In this document: positions 54,427-64,000 of the stretch, one piece after another
Position numbering within the stretch: the first letter of the stretch is position 1
Layout: each line of letters begins with the position of its first letter
Origin: an uncultured Candidatus Entotheonella sp.
GTDB lineage: Bacteria > Tectomicrobia > Entotheonellia > Entotheonellales > Entotheonellaceae
Reading direction: 5' to 3'
NCBI GenBank assembly: GCA_951828535.1
Contig: OX639990.1
Span: 421,300-485,299 of the forward strand
DNA length: 64,000 bases
Notes under the pieces: generated by a model
What the model was told of the DNA's origin: nothing
Seen by the model: the letters and a program-made list of their open reading frames with translations, nothing else
Databases searched by the model: none
Program-made: the position numbers and the translations under genes

Positions 54427-56019
54427 ATGTTAACGAAACGGCAACTTCTCCAGTATATCGGCTCGGTAGCCGGCGCGGCGGGTGTGTATCGAAGCATGGC
54501 GGCGCTGGGAATGTTGGGGGTCTCGAGCCTGACGGGTTGCTCGTCTCCATCGGCAGTTTCCCAGAGCATGGGCGAAGGAAAGCGGGTTGTTATTTTGGGC
54601 GCCGGCATCGCCGGTCTGGTGGCTGCCTATGAACTGGACAAACTTGGCTACAAGTGCACGATCCTGGAGGCCACCGCGCGCGCCGGCGGGCGCAACCTGA
54701 CGGTTCGAAGCGGTGACGTGATGGAAGAATTCAACAGCAGGCAGCGAGTTGAATTCGACGACGAAGATTACCTCTACGCGAACATGGGACCGGCCCGTAT
54801 TCCCTACCACCATGAGACCATTCTAGGGTACTGCAAAGAGTTCGGCGTCGATCTCGAAGTTTTTGTCAACGACAACCGCGGGGCGTTTTTCCAGAGCCCG
54901 GGCAGTTTTAACGGCATGCCCGTGACAGGCCGGGAACTTCATGCCGCCCAGCGCGGGTATATTGCCGAACTGTTATCCAAGGCGGTGAATGGGGGAGCCT
55001 TGAGCGACGAGTTGACGATGGAAGATAGGGACAATCTTTTGAGCATGATCCGAGGTTTCGGAGACCTCAATGCTGACGATGCGTACGGGGGCTCAAGTCG
55101 TGCTGGTTACGCTGGGATGTATGTCAACGCAGGGCTTGGCGGAGCAATGCCGGTCAGTCCCTTGAGTCGAGGAGACGTTCTCGGGTTTGACCTCCCGTGG
55201 TTATTTGTCAGATGGGGCCATTCGCTTGATCAACAGGCCACCTTATTTCAACCCGTTGGCGGCATGGACAAGATTGTCGAGGCGTTCAAGACGGAAGGCC
55301 GAGTAGAGCGTTTCATTCGTTATGGGAGCGTCGTGGAGCAGATTTGGAACCAAACTGATGGGGGTGTGCGCGTTGCTTATAGTGACCGAGGGACGATGAT
55401 GGAGCCTTTCGATGCGGATTATGCAATCTGCACCATCCCGGCAACTGTTTTGACGGACATCCCCAACAACTTCTCACGGGAAACAAAGGCCGCGATCGCG
55501 GGAACCCCATACGATAGCGCCGTCAAAATAGCTTTCCAGGGCAAGTATCGGTTTTGGGAAGACGAGGATATCATCTATGGCGGCATCTCCTGGACCACCC
55601 CTGATGATGTTACGCAGATCTGGTACCCGTCAAATGGCTATCATCGTGACAAGGGCATCATATTGGGGGCCTATATTTTTGGCGTTCCCGGTTTTGATCA
55701 GACGTCTGCCTTAAATTTTGCGGAGATGTCCCCCCAGCAGCGCCTGGATGCTGCAATTGAGGCTGGCAGCCGCATCCACCCTGGGTATGGGAACAAGGTA
55801 GAAGCCGGCGTCAGCCGCGCCTGGTCTGAGGTGCCTTTTCAGAAAGGTAGCTGGCCCGATTTTGGACACATTCCGGTAGAGGCACTGAAACAACCGGATG
55901 GCGCCGTCCATTTTGCGGGCGATCTCACCTCCGCCTTGTCCGGCTGGCAGGAGGGTTCTGCTTTGTCGGCCTTGGCAGCGGTGGATGCGATCCAGAGCCA
56001 GGCCGCAAACGGGGCATAA
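54427..56019 (+). CDS. Flavin-containing amine oxidase-family protein, exported
   Basis: 530 residues. The N-terminus KRQLLQYIGSVAGAAGVYRS, followed by a hydrophobic stretch to LTGCSS, is a Tat- or lipoprotein-like leader. The FAD site is VVILGAGIAGLVAAYELDKL with the ILEATARAGGRN amine-oxidase motif. GPARIPYHHETI lies in the substrate half. The C-terminal FAD block is VHFAGDLTSALSGWQEGSAL. It resembles L-amino acid oxidases and tryptophan 2-monooxygenases; substrate unknown. AAGGAGAG is 8 bases upstream of the ATG. Confidence 0.85.
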   Translation: MLTKRQLLQYIGSVAGAAGVYRSMAALGMLGVSSLTGCSSPSAVSQSMGEGKRVVILGAGIAGLVAAYELDKLGYKCTILEATARAGGRNLTVRSGDVMEEFNSRQRVEFDDEDYLYANMGPARIPYHHETILGYCKEFGVDLEVFVNDNRGAFFQSPGSFNGMPVTGRELHAAQRGYIAELLSKAVNGGALSDELTMEDRDNLLSMIRGFGDLNADDAYGGSSRAGYAGMYVNAGLGGAMPVSPLSRGDVLGFDLPWLFVRWGHSLDQQATLFQPVGGMDKIVEAFKTEGRVERFIRYGSVVEQIWNQTDGGVRVAYSDRGTMMEPFDADYAICTIPATVLTDIPNNFSRETKAAIAGTPYDSAVKIAFQGKYRFWEDEDIIYGGISWTTPDDVTQIWYPSNGYHRDKGIILGAYIFGVPGFDQTSALNFAEMSPQQRLDAAIEAGSRIHPGYGNKVEAGVSRAWSEVPFQKGSWPDFGHIPVEALKQPDGAVHFAGDLTSALSGWQEGSALSALAAVDAIQSQAANGA

Positions 56020-56123
56020 ACTTGAAAGGCCGGGGCAGGTTGGGCCCGCCCCCGCCGATAACGAGGATTCGGCCGGGGTAGAGGTCTGCATCTGATAGGA
56101 CGCGAGGGTTAATGCAAAGGATT

Positions 56124-56153
56124 GTCGGATTACGTTTCGCTAATTCGACTTAC
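56124..56153. repeat. Dispersed palindromic intergenic repeat, copy 3
   Basis: GTCGGATTACG, centre, CTAATTCGAC: a diverged copy of the palindrome found at 17765-17799 and 44459-44491. Confidence 0.6.
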
Positions 56154-56177
56154 TTGAGGGGGGGGGACTTGCTGGAA

Positions 56178-56250
56178 TGGAGCTGAGGGGGATCGAACCC
56201 CTGACCTCATGACTGCCAGTCATGCGCTCTCCCATCTGAGCTACAGCCCC
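56178..56250 (-). tRNA. tRNA-Ala (anticodon GGC)
   Basis: 73-base tRNA. Acceptor GGGGCTG pairs with CAGCTCC (one G-U) and the discriminator is A. The anticodon stem CATGA/TCATG closes loop CTGGCAG with anticodon GGC. T arm AGGGG-TTCGATC-CCCT. No CCA encoded. It lies 128 bases downstream of polA. Confidence 0.97.
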
Positions 56251-56316
56251 ACTGGCCTTCCTAAGAAGAGGCGTAACGATAACCTAGCGTTTTGAGGGTT
56301 GTCAAGCGCCTGACCC

Positions 56317-56361
56317 GGCGGGCGAACCCGCCCGCCAATGGGCAGACAGGAATGTCTGCCC
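56317..56361 (-). terminator. Two strong hairpins between polA and tRNA-Ala
   Basis: GGGCAGACA-GGAA-TGTCTGCCC (56340-56361, 9-bp stem) and GGCGGGCG-AACC-CGCCCGCC (56317-56336, 8-bp stem) lie directly after the polA stop. No U-run follows, so termination or 3'-end protection is inferred, not certain. Confidence 0.5.
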
Positions 56362-56377
56362 CACCCCGAACACCCGC

Positions 56378-59062
56378 TCAGTGGGCTTCGGCCCAATTGC
56401 TTCCCTGGCCGACCTCAACGGTCAGCGGCACCGCCAGATCCCACACGCCCTCCATAGTCGCCGTGATGCGGGGTGCCACGTCCGCCACCGCATCGTCGGG
56501 GATCTCGAACAGCAATTCGTCATGAATTTGCAGCAGCATGTGGCACGGCCAGGCTTCGCTGGTGATTTGATGGTGCAGGCGCACCATGGCGAGCTTGATC
56601 AGGTCCGCGGCCGAGCCCTGAAACGGCATGTTAATGGCAGTGCGTTCCGCCGCCTCGCGGACGTTGCGATTCGGGCTGGCGATGTCCGGCAGATAACGGC
56701 GGCGTTGCAGCAGGGTGGTGACGTAGCCCTGATCCCGGGCCTGCCCGATGATGCCGTCGAGACACTGCTTCACCTTTGGGTAGCGGGCGAAGTAGTTATC
56801 GATGTAGGTGCGCGCCGCCTCAACAGAGATGCGCAGCCGCTGCGCCAGACCGAACGGGCTGAGGCCGTAGAGGATGCCGAAATTCACCGTCTTGGCCATG
56901 CGCCGCATGTCGTCGTCCACCGCCGCCGGTTCGACGCCAAAAACCTCCATCGCCGTGCGAGCGTGAATGTCCTCACCGCCGTGGAACGCCTCGATCAGCA
57001 CGGGGTCCTGGCTAAGATGGGCGAGCAGGCGCAATTCGATCTGGGAGTAATCGATAGATACAAGGCGATGTCCGGGCGCGGCAACGAAAGCCTGACGGAT
57101 TTCTCGCCCCAGTTGCGTGCGGATCGGAATGTTCTGCAGATTGGGGTTGCTGCTGCTCAAGCGCCCGGTTTCGGCGATGGTTTGGTTCAGGGACGTATGC
57201 AGGCGTTCCGTTTCAGCATTCACGAGTTGCGGCAGGGCGTCGACGTAGGTGGATTTCATCTTGGCGAGATGGCGGTACGCCACAATCCGCTCCGGCAACT
57301 CGTGCTCCAGCGCCAGCCTCTCCAGCACTGACACGTCGGTGGAATAACCGGTCTTCGTCTTCTTGCCGGGCGGCAGCTTCAATTGATCGAACAGGATGCG
57401 CTGCAGTTGCGGTGGCGAATTGACGTTGAACGGCTCGCCCGCCAGCGTGTGGATGTCGTGCAGCAGGGTCTCCATGCGGCCCTGCAGGTATAGAGACATC
57501 TGACGCAGATAGGCGCTGTCCAGCGCCATGCCGCGCCGCTCAAGGGACACCAGCACGTCGATCAGCGGCATTTCCACGTCGGCAAACAGTTTATCCAACT
57601 GCACCGCCGCCAAGCGGGGCTGCAGTTCCTGCGCCAGTAACAGGGTCACGTCGGCATCCTCGGCGCTGTATTCGGTGGCGCGCTCGACGTCCACCTGATC
57701 GAAGGTTATCTGCTTGGCGCCTTTGCCCGCCACGTCCGCGTAGCTGATCGGCTCATATTGCAGGTACTCACGCGCCAGGGCATCCATGTTGTGGGCGCGC
57801 CGGGAGGGGTTGAGCAGGTAGCCGGCCACCATCGTATCGCAGGCCACGCCGCGCAGGGTGATGCCCTGCCGTTGCAGGACGATGATGTCGTACTTGATGT
57901 TCTGGCCGTATTTCGGCACCGCCGCATCCTCAAGCAGGGGCCGTAAACGTTCCAGAACCAGCCCCGCATCGAGCTGCGAAGGGGCGCCGATATAGCTGTG
58001 GCGCAGGGGGATGTAGACGCCCGTATGCGGCTGGTGGGCCAGGGAGATGCCGACGAGGTCGGCGAGCATGGGGTCCTGACTGGTCGTCTCGGTGTCGATG
58101 GCAAAGCCGTCGGCCTGCTGCAGGGCGGCAATTTCCGCATCCAGGTCCGCCGGATCGGTAATCATGCGGTAATTCTTGTCCACCGGTTTGGCGGCCGGCT
58201 GCGTGCTGCGGATGGCCTGCAGGTCGCTGCGAAATTCCAACTCGGTGTAGAGTGCCGTCAACTCGTCGTTGTTCGGATCGGTAAGCGCCAGGGCGGGCAG
58301 GCCGACGTCGACCGGGGTTTCGATGTCGATCGTTGCCAGCACCCGGCTCTGGCGCGCCAGCTCGGCATTGTCGCGCAGCGATTCCCGCAGCTTGGGCCGT
58401 TTCACCACGTCGACCTGTTCCAACAAGGCGTCCAGATTGCCGAACTCTTCCAACAACTGGCGCGCCGTTTTTTCGCCGACCCCCGGTACGCCGGGGATGT
58501 TGTCCGAGCTGTCGCCCATCAGGCCTAGAAAGTCGACCACGTATCGCGGCTCGACGCCAAAGCGTTCCTTGACTTCGGCGACGCCGAAGCGCTGTTCCTT
58601 CATGGTGTCCAGAATCGTTGTGTGCTCGGTCACAAGCTGGCACAGGTCCTTGTCGCTGGTGACCAAGACCACGTCGCAGCCCTGCGTCTCGAAGCGCCGC
58701 GCCAAGGTGCCCAGAATGTCGTCCGCCTCGTATCCTTGCAACCGAATGGTGGGGATGTTGAATGCCTCAACTAGCCGGTGGATGTAAGGAATCTGTACTT
58801 CCAGATCGTCCGGCATCGGCGGGCGGTTCGCCTTGTAATTCGGGTCCATTTCGTGCCGGAAGGTCGGGCCGCGCTCGTCGAACGCCACCCCGAGATATTG
58901 TGGCTTTTCCTGCTGCACCAGCTTTTGCAGCATGTTCTTGAAACCGAACACCGCCTTCGTCGGCACGCCGGCAGACGTCGAAAGCTGTTGCCGGATGGCG
59001 TAGAAGGCGCGGTACACGTATGCAGTGCCGTCCACCAGATAAACGGTTGGGCGTTCAGACAT
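56378..59062 (-). CDS. polA: DNA polymerase I
   Basis: 894 residues with all three activities. The N-terminal 5'-nuclease has VYLVDGTAYVYRAFYAI, GYEADDILGTLA and SDNIPGVPGVGEKTA. The 3'-5' exonuclease is intact (Asp/Glu in FAIDTETTSQDP, Asp in EYSAEDADVT). The polymerase has DYSQIELRLLAH, RMAKTVNFGILYGLS and QIHDELLFE. It fills gaps after primer removal and excision repair. The start at 59062 has GAGGA upstream. It follows gatB by 38 bases on the same strand. Confidence 0.97.
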   Translation of the reverse strand: MSERPTVYLVDGTAYVYRAFYAIRQQLSTSAGVPTKAVFGFKNMLQKLVQQEKPQYLGVAFDERGPTFRHEMDPNYKANRPPMPDDLEVQIPYIHRLVEAFNIPTIRLQGYEADDILGTLARRFETQGCDVVLVTSDKDLCQLVTEHTTILDTMKEQRFGVAEVKERFGVEPRYVVDFLGLMGDSSDNIPGVPGVGEKTARQLLEEFGNLDALLEQVDVVKRPKLRESLRDNAELARQSRVLATIDIETPVDVGLPALALTDPNNDELTALYTELEFRSDLQAIRSTQPAAKPVDKNYRMITDPADLDAEIAALQQADGFAIDTETTSQDPMLADLVGISLAHQPHTGVYIPLRHSYIGAPSQLDAGLVLERLRPLLEDAAVPKYGQNIKYDIIVLQRQGITLRGVACDTMVAGYLLNPSRRAHNMDALAREYLQYEPISYADVAGKGAKQITFDQVDVERATEYSAEDADVTLLLAQELQPRLAAVQLDKLFADVEMPLIDVLVSLERRGMALDSAYLRQMSLYLQGRMETLLHDIHTLAGEPFNVNSPPQLQRILFDQLKLPPGKKTKTGYSTDVSVLERLALEHELPERIVAYRHLAKMKSTYVDALPQLVNAETERLHTSLNQTIAETGRLSSSNPNLQNIPIRTQLGREIRQAFVAAPGHRLVSIDYSQIELRLLAHLSQDPVLIEAFHGGEDIHARTAMEVFGVEPAAVDDDMRRMAKTVNFGILYGLSPFGLAQRLRISVEAARTYIDNYFARYPKVKQCLDGIIGQARDQGYVTTLLQRRRYLPDIASPNRNVREAAERTAINMPFQGSAADLIKLAMVRLHHQITSEAWPCHMLLQIHDELLFEIPDDAVADVAPRITATMEGVWDLAVPLTVEVGQGSNWAEAH

Positions 59063-59100
59063 GGGCACGTTCCTCGTGGTCCGGGTTGATCCTGGAGCCT

Positions 59101-60537
59101 TCACTGCAGCAGTTGCCTCAGCAGCGTGTTGACCATGGCCGGGTTGGCCTTGCCCTGCGTCGCTTTCATGGTCTGGCCGACAAAGAAGCCAAGCAGCTTT
59201 TCCTTACCGGCGCGGTAGGCGGCGAGCTGTTCGGGGTGTCCGGCTAGCACCTGTTCGATGACCTCCCGCAAGGCGTCGCTGTCGCTCATCTGCACCAGCC
59301 CCTGCTCGGCGACGATGTCCCCAGCGCCCTTACCGGTGCGATACATGTCCTCGAACACTGTCTTGGCGATTTTGCCGCTGATGGTGCCTTCGTCGATCAG
59401 GCGCAGCAATTCGGCCAAGCGCGTCGGGCTGACGGGGGCTTCGTCTGGACGGTGGTGGGCCTGATTCAACTCGCGCAGAAAATCGCCCATGACCCAGTTG
59501 CTGACGATCTTGGGCTGGGGGAACAACTCGACAGTGGCCTCGAAGTAATCGGCCATGGCGCGCGAGGCAACGAGGACGTCGGCGTCATAGGCCGGCAAGC
59601 CGTACTGCGAAACGAAACGCTGGCGCCGCGCGTCGGGCAGCTCGGGGATCGACTGCCGCACGCGCTCGATCCACTCCGGCTCGATTTGCAGCGGCACCAG
59701 GTCGGGCTCCGGGAAGTACCGGTAGTCGTGCGCCTCCTCCTTGCTGCGCATGGGCAGGGTGACGCCACGCGCGGCGTCGAACAACCGCGTTTCCTGCACC
59801 ACGCTGGCGCCATTCTCCAGCACGCCGCGCTGTCGTTCCATCTCGTAGGCGATGGCCTGTTGGACGTTGCGGAACGAGTTCAGATTCTTGATCTCGGTGC
59901 GGGTGCCAAGGGTTTCCGTGCCCACCGGCCGCAAGGAGACGTTGGCGTCGCAGCGCAGGCTGCCTTCCTCCATGTTGCCGTCGCACACGTCGAGATATTC
60001 CAGGACTGTTTTGAGCTTTTGCAGGTAGACCCTGGCCTCCGCGGGCGATCGCAGGTCGGGGGCGCTGACGATCTCCATCAGCGGCACGCCGGTGCGGTTC
60101 AGGTCGACGTAGCTCTTGTTGGGGTCCGCAAGATTTTCCCCGTGAATGGATTTGCCGGCGTCCTCTTCGAGGTGGATCCGGTTCAGGCAAACCTGCCGGG
60201 TCGTGCCGTCAATCTCGATGTTGAGGCAGCCGCCCTCAATGAGCGGCTCTTCGAACTGCGATATCTGATACCCCTTTGGCAGATCGGGGTAAAAATAATT
60301 TTTGCGCGCAAAACGGTTCGAGGTGGCGACGGTCCCCTGCATGGCGAGACCGGTGCGCAGGGTCAACTCGACGGCTTGGCGATTGAGTACAGGCAACACA
60401 CCGGGCAGGCCGAGGCACACGGGGCAGGTTTGGTCATTCGGGTCGGCTTGAAAGGTGGTGGCGCAAGAGCAGAACAGTTTGCTGTAGGTCAGCAGTTGCG
60501 CGTGCACCTCTAGGCCAATGACGCATTCATAGTCCAT
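59101..60537 (-). CDS. gatB: Asp-tRNA(Asn)/Glu-tRNA(Gln) amidotransferase subunit B
   Basis: 478 residues. N-terminal GatB domain [20 protein letters not shown] with the zinc site CSCATTF/CPVCLG, the kinase core [20 protein letters not shown] and the C-terminal YqeY-like tail ([20 protein letters not shown]). It activates Glu or Asp on misacylated tRNA and uses ammonia from GatA. Its start overlaps the end of gatA by 11 bases. Confidence 0.96.
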   Translation of the reverse strand: MDYECVIGLEVHAQLLTYSKLFCSCATTFQADPNDQTCPVCLGLPGVLPVLNRQAVELTLRTGLAMQGTVATSNRFARKNYFYPDLPKGYQISQFEEPLIEGGCLNIEIDGTTRQVCLNRIHLEEDAGKSIHGENLADPNKSYVDLNRTGVPLMEIVSAPDLRSPAEARVYLQKLKTVLEYLDVCDGNMEEGSLRCDANVSLRPVGTETLGTRTEIKNLNSFRNVQQAIAYEMERQRGVLENGASVVQETRLFDAARGVTLPMRSKEEAHDYRYFPEPDLVPLQIEPEWIERVRQSIPELPDARRQRFVSQYGLPAYDADVLVASRAMADYFEATVELFPQPKIVSNWVMGDFLRELNQAHHRPDEAPVSPTRLAELLRLIDEGTISGKIAKTVFEDMYRTGKGAGDIVAEQGLVQMSDSDALREVIEQVLAGHPEQLAAYRAGKEKLLGFFVGQTMKATQGKANPAMVNTLLRQLLQ

Positions 60538-62023
60538 AACCGTCTCCCTTGCAGGTCACCGGCAGGCCATCCGGCTTCAAGGTATGGAAATCGGTGATCG
60601 ATTCGAAGGTCGCGCCGACTTGCAGGAGCACATCCTCACGAAAGGGCGGGGCGGCAACTTGCAAGCCAATCGGCAGTCCATCCGTCGTCAGGCCGCAGGG
60701 TACCGACAAGGCCGGAATCCCCGCCAGGTTCATGGGGATGGTGAAAATGTCGGCCAGATACATCTGCAGCGGGTCGTCCAGCCGCTCGCCGAGACGGAAA
60801 GCCGGCGTCGGCGATACCGGCGTCAACAGGGCGTCGCAATCGGCGAAGGCGCGCTGAAAATCCTGGCGAAACAGGGTGCGCACCTGCTGCGCCTTCTTGT
60901 AATAGGCGTCGTAGTACCCCGAACTCAGCGCGTATGTTCCCAGCATGATACGCCGCTTTACTTCCGCCCCGAACCCCTCGGCGCGGGTGCGCATGTACAT
61001 GTCCGACAGGTCGGCGGGCTCGGCGGCGCGAAAGCCGAAGCGCACCCCGTCATAGCGCGCCAGGTTGGCGCTGGCCTCGGCGTTGGCCAGGATGTAGTAG
61101 GTGGCGACGGCGTACGGGGTGTGGGGCAGTGAAACGTCGATGAGTTCGGCGCCCGCTTGGCGCAGCGCTTCGATGCCGGCGCGCACGGCGGCCTCGACCT
61201 CGGCGTTCATGCCTGCTACGAAGTACTCGCGCGGCACACCGAGTTTCAACCCTCGCACGCCGCGGTCAAGTACTTCGGTGTAATCCGGCACCGCGACATC
61301 CCCGGAGGTCGAGTCATTCGGGTCGTGTCCGGCGATGGCTTGCAACAGCAGGGCGGCGTCGTGCACGTCCTGGGTCAGCGGGCCGATCTGATCGAGCGAG
61401 GAAGCGAACGCCACCAGGCCGAAGCGGGATACGCGGCCGTAGGTCGGCTTCAGACCCACGACGCCGGTCATCGCCGCCGGCTGGCGGATGGAGCCGCCGG
61501 TGTCCGAACCTAAGGCTGCCGCGCCCAACCCGGCGCTCACTGCCGCGGCCGGGCCGCCGCTGGAACCGCCGGGCACGTATTCCGCATGGCCCCACGGGTT
61601 GCGGGTTGCCCCGAAATGGGAAGTTTCAGTCGATGATCCCATGGCGAATTCGTCCATGTTCGCCTTGCCGATCATCACCGCGCCGGCCGCTTGCAGGCGC
61701 TGCATAACAGTGGCGTCGTACGGCGGCACAAAGCGTTCCAGGATGCGGGAAGCGCAGGTCGTGCGCACGCCCTTGGTGCAGATATTGTCCTTGATGGCCA
61801 GGGGGATGCCCTGCAGCGGCGAGCGCGCCACGCCACGCGCGAAGGCGTCGGCTGCTTCGGCGGCCTGCTGCCGCGCCTGCTCGGCGGTCACCGTGACGTA
61901 GGTGTTCAACTCGGGCTCAACGGCATCGACGTGCTGCAGCACGGCCTCGGTCAGAGCCACTGCATTGAGCGTGCCGCTCACCAACTGCTCGCGGAGAACG
62001 TGAATGGGCCTCATGCTTGACAT
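60527..62023 (-). CDS. gatA: Asp-tRNA(Asn)/Glu-tRNA(Gln) amidotransferase subunit A
   Basis: 498-residue amidase-signature protein releasing ammonia from glutamine. The Ser-cisSer-Lys triad is visible: Lys in [10 protein letters not shown], cis-Ser in [20 protein letters not shown] and Ser in [16 protein letters not shown] lies 9 bases before the ATG at 62023; a second ATG three codons later is possible. It starts 5 bases after gatC. Confidence 0.96.
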   Translation of the reverse strand: MSSMRPIHVLREQLVSGTLNAVALTEAVLQHVDAVEPELNTYVTVTAEQARQQAAEAADAFARGVARSPLQGIPLAIKDNICTKGVRTTCASRILERFVPPYDATVMQRLQAAGAVMIGKANMDEFAMGSSTETSHFGATRNPWGHAEYVPGGSSGGPAAAVSAGLGAAALGSDTGGSIRQPAAMTGVVGLKPTYGRVSRFGLVAFASSLDQIGPLTQDVHDAALLLQAIAGHDPNDSTSGDVAVPDYTEVLDRGVRGLKLGVPREYFVAGMNAEVEAAVRAGIEALRQAGAELIDVSLPHTPYAVATYYILANAEASANLARYDGVRFGFRAAEPADLSDMYMRTRAEGFGAEVKRRIMLGTYALSSGYYDAYYKKAQQVRTLFRQDFQRAFADCDALLTPVSPTPAFRLGERLDDPLQMYLADIFTIPMNLAGIPALSVPCGLTTDGLPIGLQVAAPPFREDVLLQVGATFESITDFHTLKPDGLPVTCKGDGYGL

Positions 62024-62028
62024 GCCGG

Positions 62029-62349
62029 TTACTCCACGATCCGAGGTACGACGAAGAAGTGTTGCTCCGTTTCCGGAGCGTTGGACAGGGCTGCCTCCTG
62101 GCTGGCAAGGCTTGTCCCACCCGCCCGGCGGCCCGTCTCGTCGGCTCGGTAGACGTTGACGAGGTCGAAAACATGCGCCGTCGGTTCCACGTCCTCGGTC
62201 GGCACCTCGCTCAACTGTTCCATGTAGGTCAGGATGGTGTTCAACTGATCGGTGAGCCGCCGTTGCTCGTCGGCATCCAGGCCCAGGCGGGCCAGACGAG
62301 CGACGTGCGCTACCTGTTCTTCCGAAATGATGATGTGCCCATCAGACAT
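62029..62349 (-). CDS. gatC: Asp-tRNA(Asn)/Glu-tRNA(Gln) amidotransferase subunit C
   Basis: 106 residues. [20 protein letters not shown] is the GatC start, [20 protein letters not shown] the middle, and FFVVPRIVE the end. It wraps around GatA and stabilises GatAB. The start is placed at 62349 ([10 protein letters not shown]); the open frame upstream is antisense or out of frame to the helicase. Only 17 bases separate it from the helicase gene. Confidence 0.94.
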   Translation of the reverse strand: MSDGHIIISEEQVAHVARLARLGLDADEQRRLTDQLNTILTYMEQLSEVPTEDVEPTAHVFDLVNVYRADETGRRAGGTSLASQEAALSNAPETEQHFFVVPRIVE

Positions 62350-62366
62350 ACTGCTACTTTTCTCCA

Positions 62367-64000
62367 TCAAAGCATTTGCATGCTGGCGTACTTCGGCATG
62401 ATTTTCTTGATACCGTAGTCGCTGAAGACGATCGTGAGTTTTAGGCCATCGCCTTCGCCCTCGCATTTTTGTACGACACCGCGGCCGAACTGTGCATGCT
62501 GGACGATAGAGCCAGCCGCGATAGTCTCCGCGGGCGTGGGCGGCTGGGGTCGAGCACGGCGCCGCGCCGCCGCCGCTTGCGGCCGTTCTTGACGATACTC
62601 TACGTGGCCGGGAATTTCCGGTTGCGACGAGTGATTGGTGATGCACGCCATGGGAATATCCAGCAAAAACGCTGACGGCATCTGGTGTTGCTCGTTGCCG
62701 TACAGGCGTCGCGAAACTGCGCTGGTGAGGAAGAGCCAGCGTTCGGCGCGCGTCATGCCCACGTAGCAAAGGCGTCGCTCTTCCTCCATCTCCAGGGGTT
62801 GATCGAACGAACGGCTGTGCGGGAACAGGCCGTTTTCCATGCCGGCGATGAACACCACCGGAAATTCCAGGCCCTTCGAGGCGTGCAGGGTCATCAGCGT
62901 CACGGCGGCGCGGTCGTCCTGCAGGCTGTCCTGGTCCGAAACCAGGGCTGTGTGCTCCAGAAAGCCCTGCAAGGTCGGCTCGTCGGCCTGTTGATCGTAG
63001 TCGGCGGCGGCGTTCACCAGCTCGCTCAGGTTCTCCAGCCGTGTTTGCGCCTCTACAGTTCGGTCGGCCTTCAGTTGTGCCAGGTAGCCGCTGGCCTCGA
63101 GTACCTCGCATATGAGGTCTGCCGCTGCCATGTCGGAAACTTTGGCCATGAGATCCTGCAGGAACTCGTGAAAACCCCGTAGGCGTCCGAGGGCGGCCTT
63201 GCCGATACCGGCGTCCGCGTCGCCGTCCGCGATCCGTTCCAATGCCTTAATGCCGCTGATGCCGTTTTCCTGTGCCAGCGCTTCCAGCCGTGCCCAGGTC
63301 GTGTTACCGATGCCGCGCCGCGGCACGTTGATGATGCGCCGCAGGCTCAAGGTATCCTGTGGATTGGTCAGCAAGCGCATGTATGCCAGGGCGTCTTTGA
63401 TTTCCTGGCGGTCATAAAACCGCAGGCCGCCGACGATCTGGTACGGAATGTCGGCACGCCGCAGGCCGTCTTCCAGTACCCGCGACTGCGCGTTGGTGCG
63501 GTAGAAAACGGCGAAGTCATTCAATGCCAAACCCTCGGCGTTCTGCAATCCCAGGATATTCTGACAAATGGCCTCAGCCTCGTGCATTTCGTCCTGGGCG
63601 CAGAAGTAGCCGATGGGCACGCCGCGGGTGTTCGCTGTCCACAGGGTCTTGTCCCGCCGGTCTGGGTTTTTCGATACCACCGCGGTAGCGGCTTCGAGGA
63701 TGGTGCTCGTCGAGCGATAATTCTGTTCTAATTTGATGACTTTGGCGTCGGGGTAGTCGCGTTCGAAGTTGAGAATGTTGTGTACATTGGCGCCCCGAAA
63801 GCGGTACACGCTCTGGTCGTCATCGCCCACCACGCACAGGTTGCGGTGCTCCGCCGCCAGCAGGTTGAGCAGGTGATATTGCGCCATGTTGGTGTCCTGG
63901 TACTCGTCGACCATGATGAAGCGCAGGCGGTGCTGGTACCGCTGGCGAATGGCGTCATGGCGGCGCAGCATCTGGACGGTGAGCATCAGCAGATCGTCAA
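62367..64000 (-). CDS. UvrD/PcrA-type DNA helicase (C-terminal part, runs off the window)
   Basis: The window holds 544 codons of the C-terminal two-thirds of a superfamily 1 helicase. Motif II FIMVDEYQDTN, III VVGDDDQSVYRFRGAN, IV LEQNYRST, V VTLMTLHASKGLEFPVVF and VI EEERRLCYVGMTRAERW are in order. The C-terminus has an IVQHAQFGRGVVQK region with a Tudor-like end (KLTIVFSDYGIKKIMPKYAS) as in PcrA/UvrD that binds RNA polymerase. The start and Walker A lie beyond base 64000. It acts in repair and replication restart; gatC follows after 17 bases. Confidence 0.95.
   Translation of the reverse strand, partial: DDLLMLTVQMLRRHDAIRQRYQHRLRFIMVDEYQDTNMAQYHLLNLLAAEHRNLCVVGDDDQSVYRFRGANVHNILNFERDYPDAKVIKLEQNYRSTSTILEAATAVVSKNPDRRDKTLWTANTRGVPIGYFCAQDEMHEAEAICQNILGLQNAEGLALNDFAVFYRTNAQSRVLEDGLRRADIPYQIVGGLRFYDRQEIKDALAYMRLLTNPQDTLSLRRIINVPRRGIGNTTWARLEALAQENGISGIKALERIADGDADAGIGKAALGRLRGFHEFLQDLMAKVSDMAAADLICEVLEASGYLAQLKADRTVEAQTRLENLSELVNAAADYDQQADEPTLQGFLEHTALVSDQDSLQDDRAAVTLMTLHASKGLEFPVVFIAGMENGLFPHSRSFDQPLEMEEERRLCYVGMTRAERWLFLTSAVSRRLYGNEQHQMPSAFLLDIPMACITNHSSQPEIPGHVEYRQERPQAAAARRRARPQPPTPAETIAAGSIVQHAQFGRGVVQKCEGEGDGLKLTIVFSDYGIKKIMPKYASMQML

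Overview
The window is GC-rich bacterial chromosome (roughly 60 % G+C by eye) with short gaps, strong AGGAGG-type ribosome binding sites and many 1-4 base stop/start overlaps. The tmRNA is of the one-piece type, which argues against an alphaproteobacterium. Split siroheme synthase, DusA, GatCAB, IspH, ClpB and a second YidD-like gene suggest a proteobacterium-like, probably uncultured lineage, but the window alone does not fix the phylum. The tmRNA, tRNA-Leu(CAA) and tRNA-Ala(GGC) all lack an encoded CCA end.

Layout. 1-260 is the 3' part of tmRNA, entered inside its tag (YEVALAA-stop). 265-1711 is a decayed island: a broken tyrosine recombinase abutting the tmRNA 3' end and the C-terminal stub of a PQQ dehydrogenase. 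1712-7054 (minus) is a hydrolase, a luciferase-family flavin monooxygenase and a sugar-type (CUT2) ABC transporter. 7055-12630 is an accessory block: a dead DDE transposase with three frameshifts, an AT-rich membrane-protein gene split by a complete IS407-group IS3 element, and a deleted nuclease gene. 12583-19763 is housekeeping: siroheme synthesis, tRNA-Leu, metY, a CoA-binding protein, fabH, a class IV aminotransferase, ispH and an MBL hydrolase. 19933-25627 is a plus-strand run of oxidative/carbohydrate-type enzymes: cyclase, PhyH dioxygenase, SAF-type oxidoreductase, epimerase, Tat-exported Fe-S aldo/keto reductase. A frameshifted yidD relative precedes a compact methylase plus PD-(D/E)XK nuclease pair (26231-29191), the best candidate defence module. 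29242-36939 carries Trm112, dusA, a membrane protein/HmuY lipoprotein/exported PLP lyase cluster, a 2-hydroxyacid dehydrogenase, a SpmAB-like protein and a cytochrome P450. 37033-42618 (minus) is a complete dipeptide-type ABC transporter. 43009-47507 (minus) holds DUF2141, panE-like, a rSAM/selenodomain-type transferase, a MerA-like flavoprotein and a TVP38 protein. 47686-50983 has RidA, GNAT, an AztD-like zinc metallochaperone lipoprotein and a cupin. 51168-64000 carries clpB, intergenic repeats, an amine-oxidase-like flavoprotein, tRNA-Ala, polA, gatBAC and a UvrD/PcrA helicase cut by the window edge.

How the genes work together. Two complete import systems each sit as one unit. gatC-gatA-gatB encode the transamidosome subunits next to polA and the helicase. 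The accessory blocks (265-1711, 7055-12630, 25835-29191) show insertion and decay. Removing the IS3 element and one GATG target copy restores a single 579-residue reading frame across 8766-11776. No CRISPR array was seen. The most interesting unexplained items are the methylase/nuclease pair, the disrupted membrane protein, the orphan AztD-like gene behind an AT-rich palindrome, and the intergenic inverted-repeat families.
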